A DNA stretch of 63,015 nt from Legionella genomosp. 1 (GCA_945878715.1 CAMCTX010000002.1:1-63015); one strand, 5' to 3'; positions 8,432 to 19,390 are shown, counted from the stretch's first letter. Numbers and translations: made by a program. Notes: a model not told the origin generated them from the sequence alone.

Positions 8432-8617
8432 ATGATGGACAGTTCGTTAGGGAAAAATAATCCACTCGCACATATCGTGATAAACTTTGACGAGCAACGC
8501 AGGCTTGCCTCGCAACATTTAAACAAAATTACTGTATTACAACAAGAACTTAAAACAGAAGAACGAAGACTCATGCGATTAATACGCAGCCATGGCCTGG
8601 GCATTTTTTCCTGTTAA
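8432..8617 (+). CDS. Small coiled-coil-like protein (61 aa), unknown
   Basis: The perfect AGGAGG at 8421-8426, 5 nt before ATG 8432, argues that this short frame is translated. The product is charged and mostly helical (QQELKTEERRLMRLIRSHG), with no membrane segment. It is divergent from yhhQ. I do not recognise a family. It could be a small effector, an antitoxin-like protein or a leader peptide. Confidence 0.5.
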   Translation: MMDSSLGKNNPLAHIVINFDEQRRLASQHLNKITVLQQELKTEERRLMRLIRSHGLGIFSC

Positions 8618-8680
8618 GACAACCATACCCACAAACCTTAAGCTTTTCTGGCATAGATGACCATATCGCACCCATGCGCT

Positions 8681-10756
8681 TTAGCGTTTCCCTACCTGTA
8701 CCTTTGCTTGTTCACCATAGACAACCACAGGCTGTGCCGACTTTGCTGCTGCCATTGAACAGGCTGCTGCTTGGTAAGCAGGGGTAAAGGTCGGCGCTAG
8801 CACTGGTTTACGGGGTGGGCTACCATCGGAGCTAGAAGTCGCATGTCCTGAGGATCCTTCAAACCAATCATGTTCGAAGGCAGGTGTCTTATTGGGGGGC
8901 AGTAATTTAAAGTCTGGCATTTTTTCTACATCCAGCGCAGACACTAAACGCCAACCATAAACCTTGGGATTGCTATGGGCATGGACATAACACTGAGGGT
9001 TCCCACCTTCCATCACACAAAGGCCTGGCAAGGTGAAAAAGTCTTGGGGATCCCAAGCTTTGCCCTTTTTTGTAAGCAGTCCACTACCCAAAGCTTTTTT
9101 GATAAGCTCTTTGGCCCAAAAGGTTTTAAGCGTTTCGGGTGGCTCTTGTTGTATGATCAACGAAAATAAAACTTGATCCAAACCCTCTACCCGAACTGCC
9201 TCTGCAATCTCTGGGGCTGCATGCAGTTGATCGACAATCCATAGCATCGCAAACATGGCTGCTTGTTCCGCAGGACTAACAAAGGGACTCTTTAAAAGCT
9301 CTTGTTTACCTTTCTGTAACTTCTTCTGCATAGAACCCTGTTTAGCTTCAGCTTGTTTGGGATCTTCTAGGGCTAAGAGCTGCTGGGTATAGGCTTCGGT
9401 AAGCCTGCGTGTTAATCTTCGGCGCACATCTGCCATCTTTCGTTCGTCACCAAAGGTTGCAACACAATAGGCCACGTTTCTTTGACGAATCTCGGCAACC
9501 TTATCGGCACCTCTTTTAAGCAAAGCAGCACCGGCTGCAATACCCGGTACCATGGGTGCAATCTTCACAAGGGCTGAAAGACCCCCTAACACATCCCGAA
9601 GCGCACCCAAGTGCTTATCGCCTAAATTGGCTTGTAGCATATTACTGGCAAGTCCATTAAAACCATGAATAAGCACTCTAAAGCGTGTATCCAGGGTATC
9701 GTGGAAAACTTTAAGGTTTTCGTGTCCGGGTCTAGCTAACCAAGCTTCAAATCGTTGTTGTTCATCCAGTGGGTTCAGGAAATGCTCGTCTACAAGCCTT
9801 AGTTGTTGTTTCATGCCATAGATCTGCTTAGACTGTTGTTGTGCTTGTGCCAGCACTTGCAAATCAAGGGATCGCTCTACATAGCGTTTGAGCAAGTTTT
9901 GTAAGCCTGTAAAATCGAAAATAACAGTCACCAGCGGACGATTAATACCGTAGTCTGGATCTGTGTACGAAAAACGCTTAGCACCATGACGGTCGGACAA
10001 ATCAATCTGAAACCTTAAAACATTGGGGTTCGGATCGTTGGCACCTGTTAGGCATCGTATGGTATTGTGGCCATTCACATCAAAAAAATGCTGTTGGTAG
10101 GCTCTGGGATTGAATACCACATCCCAGGCTGAGATGCCTTCCCGGGTTTTCATAAACATCATCTTTTCTTGGCACTTTAGCAAAATCGTCGCCATATCGA
10201 AATTGCCAGGATAGGATACGGTTAAGGGTCTATTGGGTATTTCTACGGGTTTAGTATCATCCCAATAATCAATCAGGGTATTCTTCATTTCTGGGCTTTC
10301 CCATACACCATCTTGAATAACAGAGAAGGGATAGAGTGCAAACAGTGCGGTGTGCAAATGGTTTTGGTCATTCAAATCATCAGTATCACCCACAAATTTT
10401 ACCAAATCTTTATCGGCTTTTAAGAGCGCATCTGCAATGCGCCAATCGCCCTTGGTTACAGCTTCAATAATAATTTCTGAGCCCGCCAAAGTAATGCCCC
10501 GAGGCTTAGCGCCACGGGCGAGTAATAGAGGGACGGCCGTTACACAGCCCACAGACACCCCTAAAGCCAAGGGTGTGGTCCTTTCTGTCTCTTCGTATTC
10601 AGAAGGTGCTGCAAAGCAATTAGGATCAGCGCCCTGATCGAGCAGAGAAGTGATTAATGCGTCTCCCTCCTTACGCTCAAGGAGAGCATCCAAAAGGGCT
10701 ACATTCAGTTTTTCTTGGTCTTCTGGCCCTTTTTGCTGCATGTTTGCTGCTTTCAT
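8681..10756 (-). CDS. Ankyrin-repeat protein, candidate Dot/Icm effector
   Basis: 691 residues from ATG 10756 (GAAGGAGAA upstream). The first ~110 residues hold two or three ankyrin-type units: 'LITSLLDQGADPNC', '(R)TTPLALGVSVGCVTAVPLLLARGAKPRG', 'IIIEAVTKGDWRIADALLKADKDLVKF'. The large remainder has no family I recognise. It includes helical stretches (about 290-400), a small-residue-rich segment 'ALVKIAPMVPGIAAGAALLKRGADK', and a Ser/Pro-rich C-terminal part. No signal peptide. Ankyrin proteins of Legionellales are often type IVB substrates; that role is inferred from the genome context. It is divergent from the candidate effector genes at 11044-13670. Confidence 0.65.
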   Translation of the reverse strand: MKAANMQQKGPEDQEKLNVALLDALLERKEGDALITSLLDQGADPNCFAAPSEYEETERTTPLALGVSVGCVTAVPLLLARGAKPRGITLAGSEIIIEAVTKGDWRIADALLKADKDLVKFVGDTDDLNDQNHLHTALFALYPFSVIQDGVWESPEMKNTLIDYWDDTKPVEIPNRPLTVSYPGNFDMATILLKCQEKMMFMKTREGISAWDVVFNPRAYQQHFFDVNGHNTIRCLTGANDPNPNVLRFQIDLSDRHGAKRFSYTDPDYGINRPLVTVIFDFTGLQNLLKRYVERSLDLQVLAQAQQQSKQIYGMKQQLRLVDEHFLNPLDEQQRFEAWLARPGHENLKVFHDTLDTRFRVLIHGFNGLASNMLQANLGDKHLGALRDVLGGLSALVKIAPMVPGIAAGAALLKRGADKVAEIRQRNVAYCVATFGDERKMADVRRRLTRRLTEAYTQQLLALEDPKQAEAKQGSMQKKLQKGKQELLKSPFVSPAEQAAMFAMLWIVDQLHAAPEIAEAVRVEGLDQVLFSLIIQQEPPETLKTFWAKELIKKALGSGLLTKKGKAWDPQDFFTLPGLCVMEGGNPQCYVHAHSNPKVYGWRLVSALDVEKMPDFKLLPPNKTPAFEHDWFEGSSGHATSSSDGSPPRKPVLAPTFTPAYQAAACSMAAAKSAQPVVVYGEQAKVQVGKR

Positions 10757-11043
10757 CGTCTTCTCCTTCGCTTTATCATCCAAGCTTGATCTAAGCCTAT
10801 ACACCGTTAGCAAGTGCTTCCATTCTGAAAGTTCTGTGCGTGGAAGTCAATATCATCCTCGGGCAAAACCTCTATCGCTGTAGGTCAAACAAGCTTATAG
10901 CAAGGACTCCTGGCACTATTTATTACTAGTCCTATACTTAGCTTTGTATCCAAGTGGTTGTAAGTAACTGCTTTATAAAATAGCTGTCAAAGCTATGGTG
11001 CTCAGTAGAGGGTGCACTTTAAAATGAGAGGGAGAGAGATAGT
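10757..11043. promoter_or_regulatory. Divergent intergenic region between two effector-like gene sets
   Basis: About 290 bp separating the ankyrin gene from the plus-strand gene at 11044; it must hold both promoters. I see AT-rich tracts (e.g. 10918-10940 and 10970-10982) but no convincing -35/-10 pair. I also see no direct-repeat CTTAA box of the PmrA type known upstream of some Legionella and Coxiella effectors. Confidence 0.3.
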
Positions 11044-12138
11044 ATGCTTAGCGATGATGGTAAACCTAAGGTTCCCCAGACAGTTCCCCCTGCCCTTAAT
11101 GCTGGACAGAAAACTACCCGCACCACTGACGAAACCCCTGATAGCGCAGAAAGGAAAGCAATAGCTAGGCAAGCACCAGCACGCCGCAAACGCAAAGATT
11201 CCGATGATAGCCAAAACTCGTCCGGTGTATCTGCACCCAGGCAGCCTCTTGTGGATTCTGATAGCGATCGGGATCCTTCGGATATTGATGAGGTAGACTT
11301 TGGTTCAACATTCGACGATCTTACAAGTAGGTTTGCAAAACTTAAACAACAATCCCTTGCAGACCCGAATGTTCAACCACTCCTTAGCGCTCATCTAGAC
11401 AAGATAGGCACACAAGAAGCAGCACCAGAAGAAGACCTTGTACTGGCACAAAGGGTTCTGGACAATGAAGACGATGATGACCCTGAAACTGTAATACCGG
11501 GAACCACCTTGGTTGCTTCCGACCCAACTGCCAAGACTCCTGATCCCAAGACTGCCAAGACCCCTCAAATAAAAGATGATGATAAAGCCTGGAAAGTGCT
11601 GCGCAAAAAAATAATAGCCGAAGCCGCAAAAATGAAACTCTACGCAGAGAAAAGCAACGGTTATCAAACTATCCACCTGGTTTATCCAAATGGCAAGGAA
11701 GCTATGCTCGTTGAAAGACAGCTAGATAAAACCTTAAAGCTGTCTTCTAAGCCACCCACAACGCCTGAACAGCTCATACAATTATTTCTTGTTACAGACA
11801 GTAAAATTTGCGCGCTTAATAAGGCTCAAAGCCCAGATGTGGCCGCAAAAATCTACCAAGCGCTAACTAATAACGGCATTAAAGTAACTCTGCATAAAGG
11901 TGTGATAGCACAACTCCAGGCAGACCCTACCTATAAACACATCGCTGAGGAATATCTAAAGAAAAATCCTAGCTCAGTTACACCAACCGGCGCTCACAAA
12001 CCAACACCGGCTGATACGATACCTACAGATGTACCAACAGCACAATCAACACCAAGGACTGTTAATCCAACAACACCGAGCGTTCCGCCAGACAATGATG
12101 CTACGACAGCTAAAAAGCCAAAGAGAAATGCCCCCTAA
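11044..12138 (+). CDS. Disordered, acidic/Pro-Thr-rich protein with a small folded core; candidate effector
   Basis: 364 residues. Residues 1-180 are low-complexity (Lys/Arg clusters around 43-52, Asp-rich 70-90, TPDPKTAKTPQ repeats). Residues 181-305 look folded ('KAWKVLRKKIIAEAAKMKLYAEKS', then a beta-like 'YQTIHLVYPNGKEAMLVERQ'). The tail is Pro/Thr-rich. 'DDLTSRFAKLKQQ' (91-103) resembles a motif also present in the next two proteins. ATG 11044 follows a GAGAGGGAGAGAGA tract. No family recognised. The position between the ankyrin gene and two related genes, and the hydrophilic composition, suggest a secreted substrate. Confidence 0.6.
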   Translation: MLSDDGKPKVPQTVPPALNAGQKTTRTTDETPDSAERKAIARQAPARRKRKDSDDSQNSSGVSAPRQPLVDSDSDRDPSDIDEVDFGSTFDDLTSRFAKLKQQSLADPNVQPLLSAHLDKIGTQEAAPEEDLVLAQRVLDNEDDDDPETVIPGTTLVASDPTAKTPDPKTAKTPQIKDDDKAWKVLRKKIIAEAAKMKLYAEKSNGYQTIHLVYPNGKEAMLVERQLDKTLKLSSKPPTTPEQLIQLFLVTDSKICALNKAQSPDVAAKIYQALTNNGIKVTLHKGVIAQLQADPTYKHIAEEYLKKNPSSVTPTGAHKPTPADTIPTDVPTAQSTPRTVNPTTPSVPPDNDATTAKKPKRNAP

Positions 12139-12180
12139 AATAAGGAGTGGGAAAAAGTATGGTTTTTGGAGAGAGATAAT

Positions 12181-12885
12181 ATGATTGGAGATAATCCTAA
12201 AAAAGATGGTGATAAAACCACTCCAACATCGTCACCTCAGGATGTTGCCTGTGAAGCTCATGCTGGGAAAAAGTTATCACGCAAGGCATTAATAGAAGCA
12301 GAGATTGTGGCCTTATTCCAAAAAGGGCTTGCAGAAGAAAGATATGGACGGTATGACACACTTTTACAGAATGAAGCGTTAAGGAAGAGTGATCCTGTAA
12401 AATGGGTTCAAGATATGTCTAAGGTATTAGATATTTCAGGACCCGCGTACCCTCCATCGATGCCTCCCCTAAAATCAATGTTTCCCTTAGAAGGGGAATA
12501 CCTTGCTGAGCTATTAGCAATATATATTGATAACGCTCGTGCTACTTCATACCAGATGCGTATAGCATCTGGGGTTGCTCCAAAACATTCTCAGACCACT
12601 TCTACACCTGTAGGTCCTACCCAACAGAATACAAGTGATGCCATGGCAGAAAGGCTCAAAAAACTCAATAGCCGTTTTGAAGCACTAGGGTTTGATGGAG
12701 CAGAGACACCCTCACAAAACCCCTCTAACAAACAATCTGTGCAGCCTTTGACACTACAAAGATCAGCCCATGAGGCGACAAACCCGAGTTCTGCACCTAA
12801 GCCTGCTAAAGCAGCTGTTTTAGGGCCTGATGAAAAGCAACAAGAGACTAGCGAGCCACGATCAACATCAAGGCGCAATCCTTAA
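12181..12885 (+). CDS. Candidate effector, paralogue of the gene at 12930
   Basis: 234 residues from ATG 12181. The preceding GGAGAGAGATAAT nearly repeats the leader of the 11044 gene. A helical domain spans about 36-121 ('AEIVALFQKGLAEERY', 'DPVKWVQDMSKVLDI', 'EGEYLAELLAIYIDNAR'), followed by a disordered Ser/Thr/Pro-rich region. That region contains 'AERLKKLNSRFEALGFDG' (156-173), which matches 'LAALNRRFGDMAQNG' in the next protein. No recognised family. Probably one operon with the genes on either side. Confidence 0.6.
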   Translation: MIGDNPKKDGDKTTPTSSPQDVACEAHAGKKLSRKALIEAEIVALFQKGLAEERYGRYDTLLQNEALRKSDPVKWVQDMSKVLDISGPAYPPSMPPLKSMFPLEGEYLAELLAIYIDNARATSYQMRIASGVAPKHSQTTSTPVGPTQQNTSDAMAERLKKLNSRFEALGFDGAETPSQNPSNKQSVQPLTLQRSAHEATNPSSAPKPAKAAVLGPDEKQQETSEPRSTSRRNP

Positions 12886-12929
12886 AATGGATAAGAGGAT
12901 ACCTATGCCGACACATGAAGGAAATAGCT

Positions 12930-13670
12930 ATGACTCCTCTATATGATGGGCAAGATGTTCATGCTGATGATGGTTTTAACCCTGGCGCTGGGATAACACC
13001 CGTCAACCACACTGCCGCACCAGGTCTCTCAACCCTAGATCCATTATTGACAGGTTCTATAACAGTCAAACTGATGAACTTTAGAACCGACCCTAGTCTT
13101 CCTGAGAAAACGGCCGAGATTGCAGGACTATTACATGATTTTTTTAGTCTTCCTCTCCAAGAGAGGACCCCTACAGAACACAAAGCATGGGTGAAAAAAA
13201 TATTGAACGCTGTGGGGATTGAAGAGCAGCCTTTTTCATTAATACCCGACAATCAATATCCAGACCATGCTTTTGCGCTCGCAAGATTTATTGAAGAACG
13301 CCAACGTATGACACCCGTTCCTGATCAGCCGTCATCTCCCTCTATACCCACGGCAGACCCGACACCTTTTTCTGCTGGCGTTCAATTAGCCGCACTTAAT
13401 AGACGTTTTGGAGACATGGCACAGAATGGTGATGCCCTGCCCCCAAGAAATAGACGCAGCACCGATCCGAAAACACCCCCTACCCAAGCACCTGCCGACA
13501 CAAACACGGTAAAAGAAACCAAAGGACCCCTAACACTGTTACATAGCTTCCTGTCTAAAATAATGCCTAAAAAGTCTGATCAAGCATCACAGGTTGAGCC
13601 ACAACAGGCAGCAGCCTCAAGCAATGCCGACAAACCACAGGACAGGTCGAATAGTCCAAGGCTTCAATAA
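12930..13670 (+). CDS. Candidate effector, paralogue of the gene at 12181
   Basis: 246 residues from ATG 12930, chosen because AAGGAA lies 6 nt upstream; ATG 12915 lacks a good site. The helical region 60-125 ('AEIAGLLHDFFSLPL', 'HKAWVKKILNAVGIEEQPFSLIP', 'FALARFIEERQR') can be aligned with 38-121 of the previous protein. The rest is Pro/Thr/Ser-rich, ending in a Lys-containing then Gln/Ala-rich tail. The shared LNxRF motif is at 156-160. Function unknown; tandem duplication plus hydrophilic composition suggest a small effector family. Confidence 0.6.
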   Translation: MTPLYDGQDVHADDGFNPGAGITPVNHTAAPGLSTLDPLLTGSITVKLMNFRTDPSLPEKTAEIAGLLHDFFSLPLQERTPTEHKAWVKKILNAVGIEEQPFSLIPDNQYPDHAFALARFIEERQRMTPVPDQPSSPSIPTADPTPFSAGVQLAALNRRFGDMAQNGDALPPRNRRSTDPKTPPTQAPADTNTVKETKGPLTLLHSFLSKIMPKKSDQASQVEPQQAAASSNADKPQDRSNSPRLQ

Positions 13671-13723
13671 TGGGAACCTTCAAGGAATGAGATCATAAAA
13701 AAGCATGAGGGGATAGGCTAGCG

Positions 13724-14275
13724 CTACTGCCCTGGTTCTACACCCGACATCTTCTCCAGCGTTCTTCGAATCCAAGGTTCAACCCGTGGCCCACCCCAGT
13801 AAATAATCGCTGCAACCAAAGAAAATCGCGCGATACGACCTACCAGAGAGCCCACTAAAAACAAGCCAAAATGCAATTGCATAACCCCTGCACCAATGGT
13901 AAACACCTTATAGGGTACAGGCACAAAGGAACCGATCACCAGGGTCCAAACCCCCCAGACACCAAACCAGTTTACCGCTGTTTGATAGTAAGATTCATAC
14001 CCCAGCCAAATAATAAAATCGTTCAAGAAAGATTCGATACAATAATAACCTAGAACATAACCTAAAATGCTCCCCAGAAAAGACGCAAGAACGGCCAGGC
14101 TACCAAAATAAAAAGACCGTTTAGGTGCTGCAAAACTCATGGGTAATAACATAAACAGGGGAGATATGGGAAACACAGAAGCATCTAAAAAAGCCAAGGC
14201 ACTCATATACCAAGGGGCCTTTGGATGCGTGGATAACTGGATAGCTTTTTGATACCAAGAAAGTAGGAAGGTCAT
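13724..14275 (-). CDS. yqaA: YqaA family (SNARE-associated/DedA-like) membrane protein
   Basis: 183 residues with several hydrophobic segments and the family patterns 'YMSALAFLDASVFPISPLFMLLPM', 'ASFLGSILGYVLGYY' and 'GSFVPVPYKVFTIGAGVM'. YqaA is a small DedA-superfamily protein; the superfamily is linked to lipid-carrier flipping and envelope homeostasis. It begins 1 nt from the ftsB stop, so it is in the eno-ftsB operon, at the position where ispD follows ftsB in many gammaproteobacteria. Confidence 0.8.
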   Translation of the reverse strand: MTFLLSWYQKAIQLSTHPKAPWYMSALAFLDASVFPISPLFMLLPMSFAAPKRSFYFGSLAVLASFLGSILGYVLGYYCIESFLNDFIIWLGYESYYQTAVNWFGVWGVWTLVIGSFVPVPYKVFTIGAGVMQLHFGLFLVGSLVGRIARFSLVAAIIYWGGPRVEPWIRRTLEKMSGVEPGQ

Positions 14276-14556
14276 TAGGATCGTGGGTCGATAATAAGAT
14301 AAAAGGTTTCGTCTTTTTTAATCATGCCAAGCTCGGTTCGAGCATGTTCCTCTAAGGCTTGGGGTTGATGCTTGAGGGCTCGCACTTGCACATCGAGCTT
14401 ATCATTGCGATCGATTAAACGCTGATTGGCCAGCTGTTCCGTTTTAATAAGCTTCTTTAGGCGAAAGACCTGCATGACGGAGCCTTCACCCACCCAAACC
14501 CGAAACTGTAACTGCAGTAATAGTATGGAACCCAGGATAATAAGCCATTTTTTCAT
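14275..14556 (-). CDS. ftsB: Cell division protein FtsB
   Basis: 93 residues: one N-terminal membrane segment (LIILGSILLLQLQFRVWVG), a coiled coil of about 35 residues (FRLKKLIKTEQLANQRLIDRN...), then the conserved 'EEHARTELGMIKKDETFYLI' end. FtsB forms the FtsQLB divisome complex. It follows eno as in most gammaproteobacteria and overlaps the eno stop by 4 nt. Confidence 0.92.
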   Translation of the reverse strand: MKKWLIILGSILLLQLQFRVWVGEGSVMQVFRLKKLIKTEQLANQRLIDRNDKLDVQVRALKHQPQALEEHARTELGMIKKDETFYLIIDPRS

Positions 14557-15860
14557 GATAAGGCATCATGCTGTTTGAATTTTTTGAAAGGCAGCCATCC
14601 CGCAAAGCTTGCATTTTTCCCAAGCATTTCTTCAATGCGTAAAAGCTGATTATATTTGGCCGTACGCTCCCCACGAGAGACCGAACCCGTTTTGATTTGT
14701 TGCACCTGGCAAGCCACCGTTAAATCGGCAATAAAGGTATCTTCTGTTTCGCCTGAACGATGTGAAATAATGGTTTCAAAACTGGCAGCCTTGGCCATTT
14801 CGATGGCTGCACGTGTTTCGCTTAAAGTACCAATTTGATTAGGCTTGATTAACACCGCATTGGCACTTTTTTCGGAGATCCCACGAGAAAGCCGATGGCA
14901 ATCTGTTACGAATAGATCATCCCCCACCAATTGCAGGGCTGTTCCTAAAGCTTCCGTTAAAGCCTTCCACCCTTCCCAATCTTCTTCGGCCATAGCATCT
15001 TCCAAAGAAATAATAGGATACTGGCGCACAAGTCCCTGTAAATAGTTTATCCAAGCATCCGTACTAAAACGTTGCTTTTGTAAAGGCAAGTTATAATGCC
15101 CCTTTTCAAAAAAAGCGGTGCTCGCGAGATCTAAAGCCAAGGCAATATCCCGACCGGCTTTAAACCCCGCCTGATGAATGGCCTCTAAAATAATATCCAT
15201 AGCAGCCTCATGCGACTGCAACAGTGGTGCAAAACCCCCTTCATCCCCGACTGCCGTACTCAAGCCCTTGGCACTTAATAAAGCTTTGAGGGCATGAAAC
15301 ACTTCTGAAGCATAACGTAGGGCTTCTGCAAAACAAGGTGCACCGACGGGTACAATCATAAACTCTTGGATATCCAAACCATTATTGGCGTGTGCACCCC
15401 CATTGATAATATTAATCAAGGGCAATGGCAAGCAGGCAGCAGGATTAGACTCAGGATCATTTTGTAAATATTCAAACAAGGGCCTATGCACAGCCTGGGC
15501 CGCAGCTCTGGCGCAGGCTATGGATACTGCAAGCAGGGTATTCGCACCTAAGCGACTTTTATCGGGCGTGCCATCTAATGCGATAAGTTTATCATCGATG
15601 CCTTTTTGATAACGTACATCGTGTTCACGCAGTGCAGTGCTTATCTCTGCAACCTGCGCGATGGCTTTGCGTACACCCTTGCCACCATAACGCGGCCCAC
15701 CATCCCTTAACTCGAGGGCTTCATGCGAACCTTTAGAGGCACCCGAAGGTACCGATGCACGCCCCACAAGACCAGAACTTAAAATAACATCGACTTCCAG
15801 CGTGGGGAATCCCCGAGAATCGAGTATTTCGCGCGCAACTATACTTTTAAGCTCTGCCAT
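14553..15860 (-). CDS. eno: Enolase
   Basis: Converts 2-phosphoglycerate to phosphoenolpyruvate in glycolysis. Starts '[25 protein letters not shown]'. It has '[18 protein letters not shown]', 'GDEGGFAP', the '[11 protein letters not shown]' metal-ligand region, '[13 protein letters not shown]' and '[16 protein letters not shown]'. I prefer ATG 15860 (435 aa), since enolases normally begin near this residue; an ATG at 15872 inside the kdsA 3' end is also possible. Operon pyrG-kdsA-eno-ftsB. Confidence 0.97.
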   Translation of the reverse strand: MAELKSIVAREILDSRGFPTLEVDVILSSGLVGRASVPSGASKGSHEALELRDGGPRYGGKGVRKAIAQVAEISTALREHDVRYQKGIDDKLIALDGTPDKSRLGANTLLAVSIACARAAAQAVHRPLFEYLQNDPESNPAACLPLPLINIINGGAHANNGLDIQEFMIVPVGAPCFAEALRYASEVFHALKALLSAKGLSTAVGDEGGFAPLLQSHEAAMDIILEAIHQAGFKAGRDIALALDLASTAFFEKGHYNLPLQKQRFSTDAWINYLQGLVRQYPIISLEDAMAEEDWEGWKALTEALGTALQLVGDDLFVTDCHRLSRGISEKSANAVLIKPNQIGTLSETRAAIEMAKAASFETIISHRSGETEDTFIADLTVACQVQQIKTGSVSRGERTAKYNQLLRIEEMLGKNASFAGWLPFKKFKQHDALS

Positions 15861-16668
15861 GTTTAACCACATTATCCAAGGCTTGAAGGGTTTCTAATAA
15901 GGCTTTCATCTGCCCCAAAGGCCATGCATTGGGACCATCGCTTAAGGCCTTATCGGGATCGGGATGGGTTTCTAAGAAAATGCCATCAATCCCTACCGCT
16001 ACCGCCGCTCTGGCCAACACCGGCACAAATTCACGCTGTCCGCCCGATGCTGTACCCTGCCCACCCGGCAATTGCACCGAATGCGTGGCATCAAAAATAA
16101 CCGGACAACCCGTTTCTTTTAAAATGGGTAAGGATCGCATATCGGAAACCAAATTATTGTATCCAAAACTCACACCACGCTCGCATACCATAATGGATTC
16201 GTTACCACCCATTTTGGCTTTGGCCACCACATGCTTCATGTCCCAGGGTGCCAAAAATTGACCTTTTTTAATATTGACAGGCAATCCTTGATTGGCGACT
16301 GCTTGGATAAAATTGGTTTGTCTGCATAAAAAAGCGGGGGTTTGCAACACATCGACAACCTGGCTTAGTTCTGCCAAAGGCGTGTCTTCATGTACATCGG
16401 TGAGTATGGGCACCCCGATTTGTTGCTTTACTTTTGCAAGGATCGCTAAGCCTTTTTCAAAGCCAGGACCTCTAAAACTGCTTGATGAAGTGCGATTAGC
16501 TTTATCAAAAGAACTTTTATAAATAAAAGAGATCCCCAAAGCCGTGGTGATTTCTTTTAAGAGCCCTGCGGTCTCGATCGCTAAGGTTTCGCTTTCTATG
16601 ACACAGGGTCCGGCAATTAAAAAAAAGGGCTTGTTATTGCCAATCTCAAAACCACATAACTGCATCAA
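15847..16668 (-). CDS. kdsA: 3-deoxy-8-phosphooctulonate (KDO-8-P) synthase
   Basis: Condenses PEP with arabinose-5-phosphate in the KDO branch of lipopolysaccharide synthesis. 273 residues with '[12 protein letters not shown]', '[12 protein letters not shown]', 'ILTDVHE', '[16 protein letters not shown]' and '[14 protein letters not shown]'. The gene sits next to enolase, which makes its PEP substrate, and 7 nt after pyrG. Confidence 0.97.
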   Translation of the reverse strand: MMQLCGFEIGNNKPFFLIAGPCVIESETLAIETAGLLKEITTALGISFIYKSSFDKANRTSSSSFRGPGFEKGLAILAKVKQQIGVPILTDVHEDTPLAELSQVVDVLQTPAFLCRQTNFIQAVANQGLPVNIKKGQFLAPWDMKHVVAKAKMGGNESIMVCERGVSFGYNNLVSDMRSLPILKETGCPVIFDATHSVQLPGGQGTASGGQREFVPVLARAAVAVGIDGIFLETHPDPDKALSDGPNAWPLGQMKALLETLQALDNVVKHGRA

Positions 16669-16674
16669 AACTCC

Positions 16675-18318
<1,644 letters not shown>

Positions 18319-18348
18319 CTAGCAGAAGGGAGGGTTAGGGACAATTGG

Positions 18349-18402
18349 CACCCTCACCCCCCGCTTCGCGGACCCCTCTCCCGTGAAACGGGAGAGGGGA
18401 TA
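18349..18402. repeat. Dispersed palindromic repeat, copy A
   Basis: Between tilS and pyrG. It starts with CACCCTCACC, then a small CCGC-TTCG-CGG hairpin, then a 12-bp perfect stem (CCCCTCTCCCGT 18373-18384 against ACGGGAGAGGGG 18388-18399). The same plan recurs at 45201-45252 (reverse orientation), 45264-45316 and 51404-51455. Lying after pyrG's start and before nothing that is coded here, it could affect message stability or act as a binding site, but it is primarily a repeat family. Confidence 0.8.
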
Positions 18403-18414
18403 CACTTTTGCTAG

Positions 18415-19386
18415 TTAGTCAATGTATAGATCGACTACTAGTCGATGATTGATACGACGAAGGGTATAATCACCAATCTTTAGATGGGGCTTAGCCCCAC
18501 CTTTGGCCCCCAGAACTTCTCTATCAATGCGCTGCATATGATCGTAGCTAGGCGCTTGTAGACCCTGCTCTGCTAACCATAAACGAATCACCGTCTGTCT
18601 TAGTAAAGTATCCAGTGCTAAAAGACCAGAGACTGAAAGACTCTGATCATCCTCTTTATCTTGCAAGTGGCTTAGATTTTTTTTGGCCACTATTTCTACC
18701 GCATCTGCGGTCTCTTTACACAGTGCAGCACTACGATTAATGCTGCGTACCATTTGGGGCCAGCGCGCTTCGAGTAAGGGCATCATGTTCTGTCGCAAAA
18801 AATTGCGATCAAAGCGTGTATCTTGATTACTCGGATCTTCAATCCAGACCAAATCATGGCTTGTTGCATACGCTAAAATCGCTGCCTTTGAAACCTCCAA
18901 AAAAGGCCGAATACATTGCAGATCACCAAGCAGGGTTTTAGACATCATCCCCCCCAAACCTTGGGGGCCACTGCCTCTTAATAAGCGCCATAAAATAGTC
19001 TCTGCTTGATCGCTTGCATGATGCGCCAAACACAGACAATCTTCTGCGCCTAAAAGATTTTTGAAGGCGGTAAAACGCGCCTTTCTGGCCGCTTCTTCGG
19101 GACTCTGATCGCCTACTGCACGCCCTTCTACATACAGAACAGTGAGTGGGCAATCGAGTACTGCACAGACTGCTTTGCAATGTTTTACCCAATCATCGGC
19201 TTGCGCGCTAATCCCATGATGAATATGAATCGCTGCCAGTTGATAGAGGGGATTATGTGATAAAGCGCGGTGCATGAGATGCAATAAAACATGAGAATCA
19301 AGCCCACCGCTGTAAGCCACCCATATACGAGGCCGATCGCTAAGCGCTGTTAGCGTGTCGAAAAGGAGCGCGGGTTCTAAGTGCAA
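18415..19386 (-). CDS. tilS: tRNA(Ile)-lysidine synthase, short form
   Basis: Modifies the wobble C of tRNA-Ile2 to lysidine, so that AUA is read as Ile. The PP-loop 'VAYSGGLDSHVLLHL' is at residues 23-37, with 'AHHASDQAETILWRLLRGSG' and the substrate-binding helices 'NFLRQNMMPLLEARWPQM'. At 323 residues it lacks most of the C-terminal TilS domain present in the usual ~430-residue gammaproteobacterial protein; short forms exist elsewhere (e.g. Aquifex). TTG 19386 start, 4 nt after accA. A repeat follows its stop. Confidence 0.9.
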   Translation of the reverse strand: MHLEPALLFDTLTALSDRPRIWVAYSGGLDSHVLLHLMHRALSHNPLYQLAAIHIHHGISAQADDWVKHCKAVCAVLDCPLTVLYVEGRAVGDQSPEEAARKARFTAFKNLLGAEDCLCLAHHASDQAETILWRLLRGSGPQGLGGMMSKTLLGDLQCIRPFLEVSKAAILAYATSHDLVWIEDPSNQDTRFDRNFLRQNMMPLLEARWPQMVRSINRSAALCKETADAVEIVAKKNLSHLQDKEDDQSLSVSGLLALDTLLRQTVIRLWLAEQGLQAPSYDHMQRIDREVLGAKGGAKPHLKIGDYTLRRINHRLVVDLYID

Positions 19387-19390
19387 AGCC

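Noticed and set aside
8305-8604. 99-codon minus-strand frame over the small plus-strand ORF and yhhQ start
   Set aside because: It has no ribosome site, overlaps the yhhQ start region, and the opposite strand has a strong AGGAGG-led frame.
10757-11043. PmrA-box (CTTAA-N6-CTTAA) upstream of the effector candidates
   Set aside because: No such direct repeat is present in the intergenic sequence.
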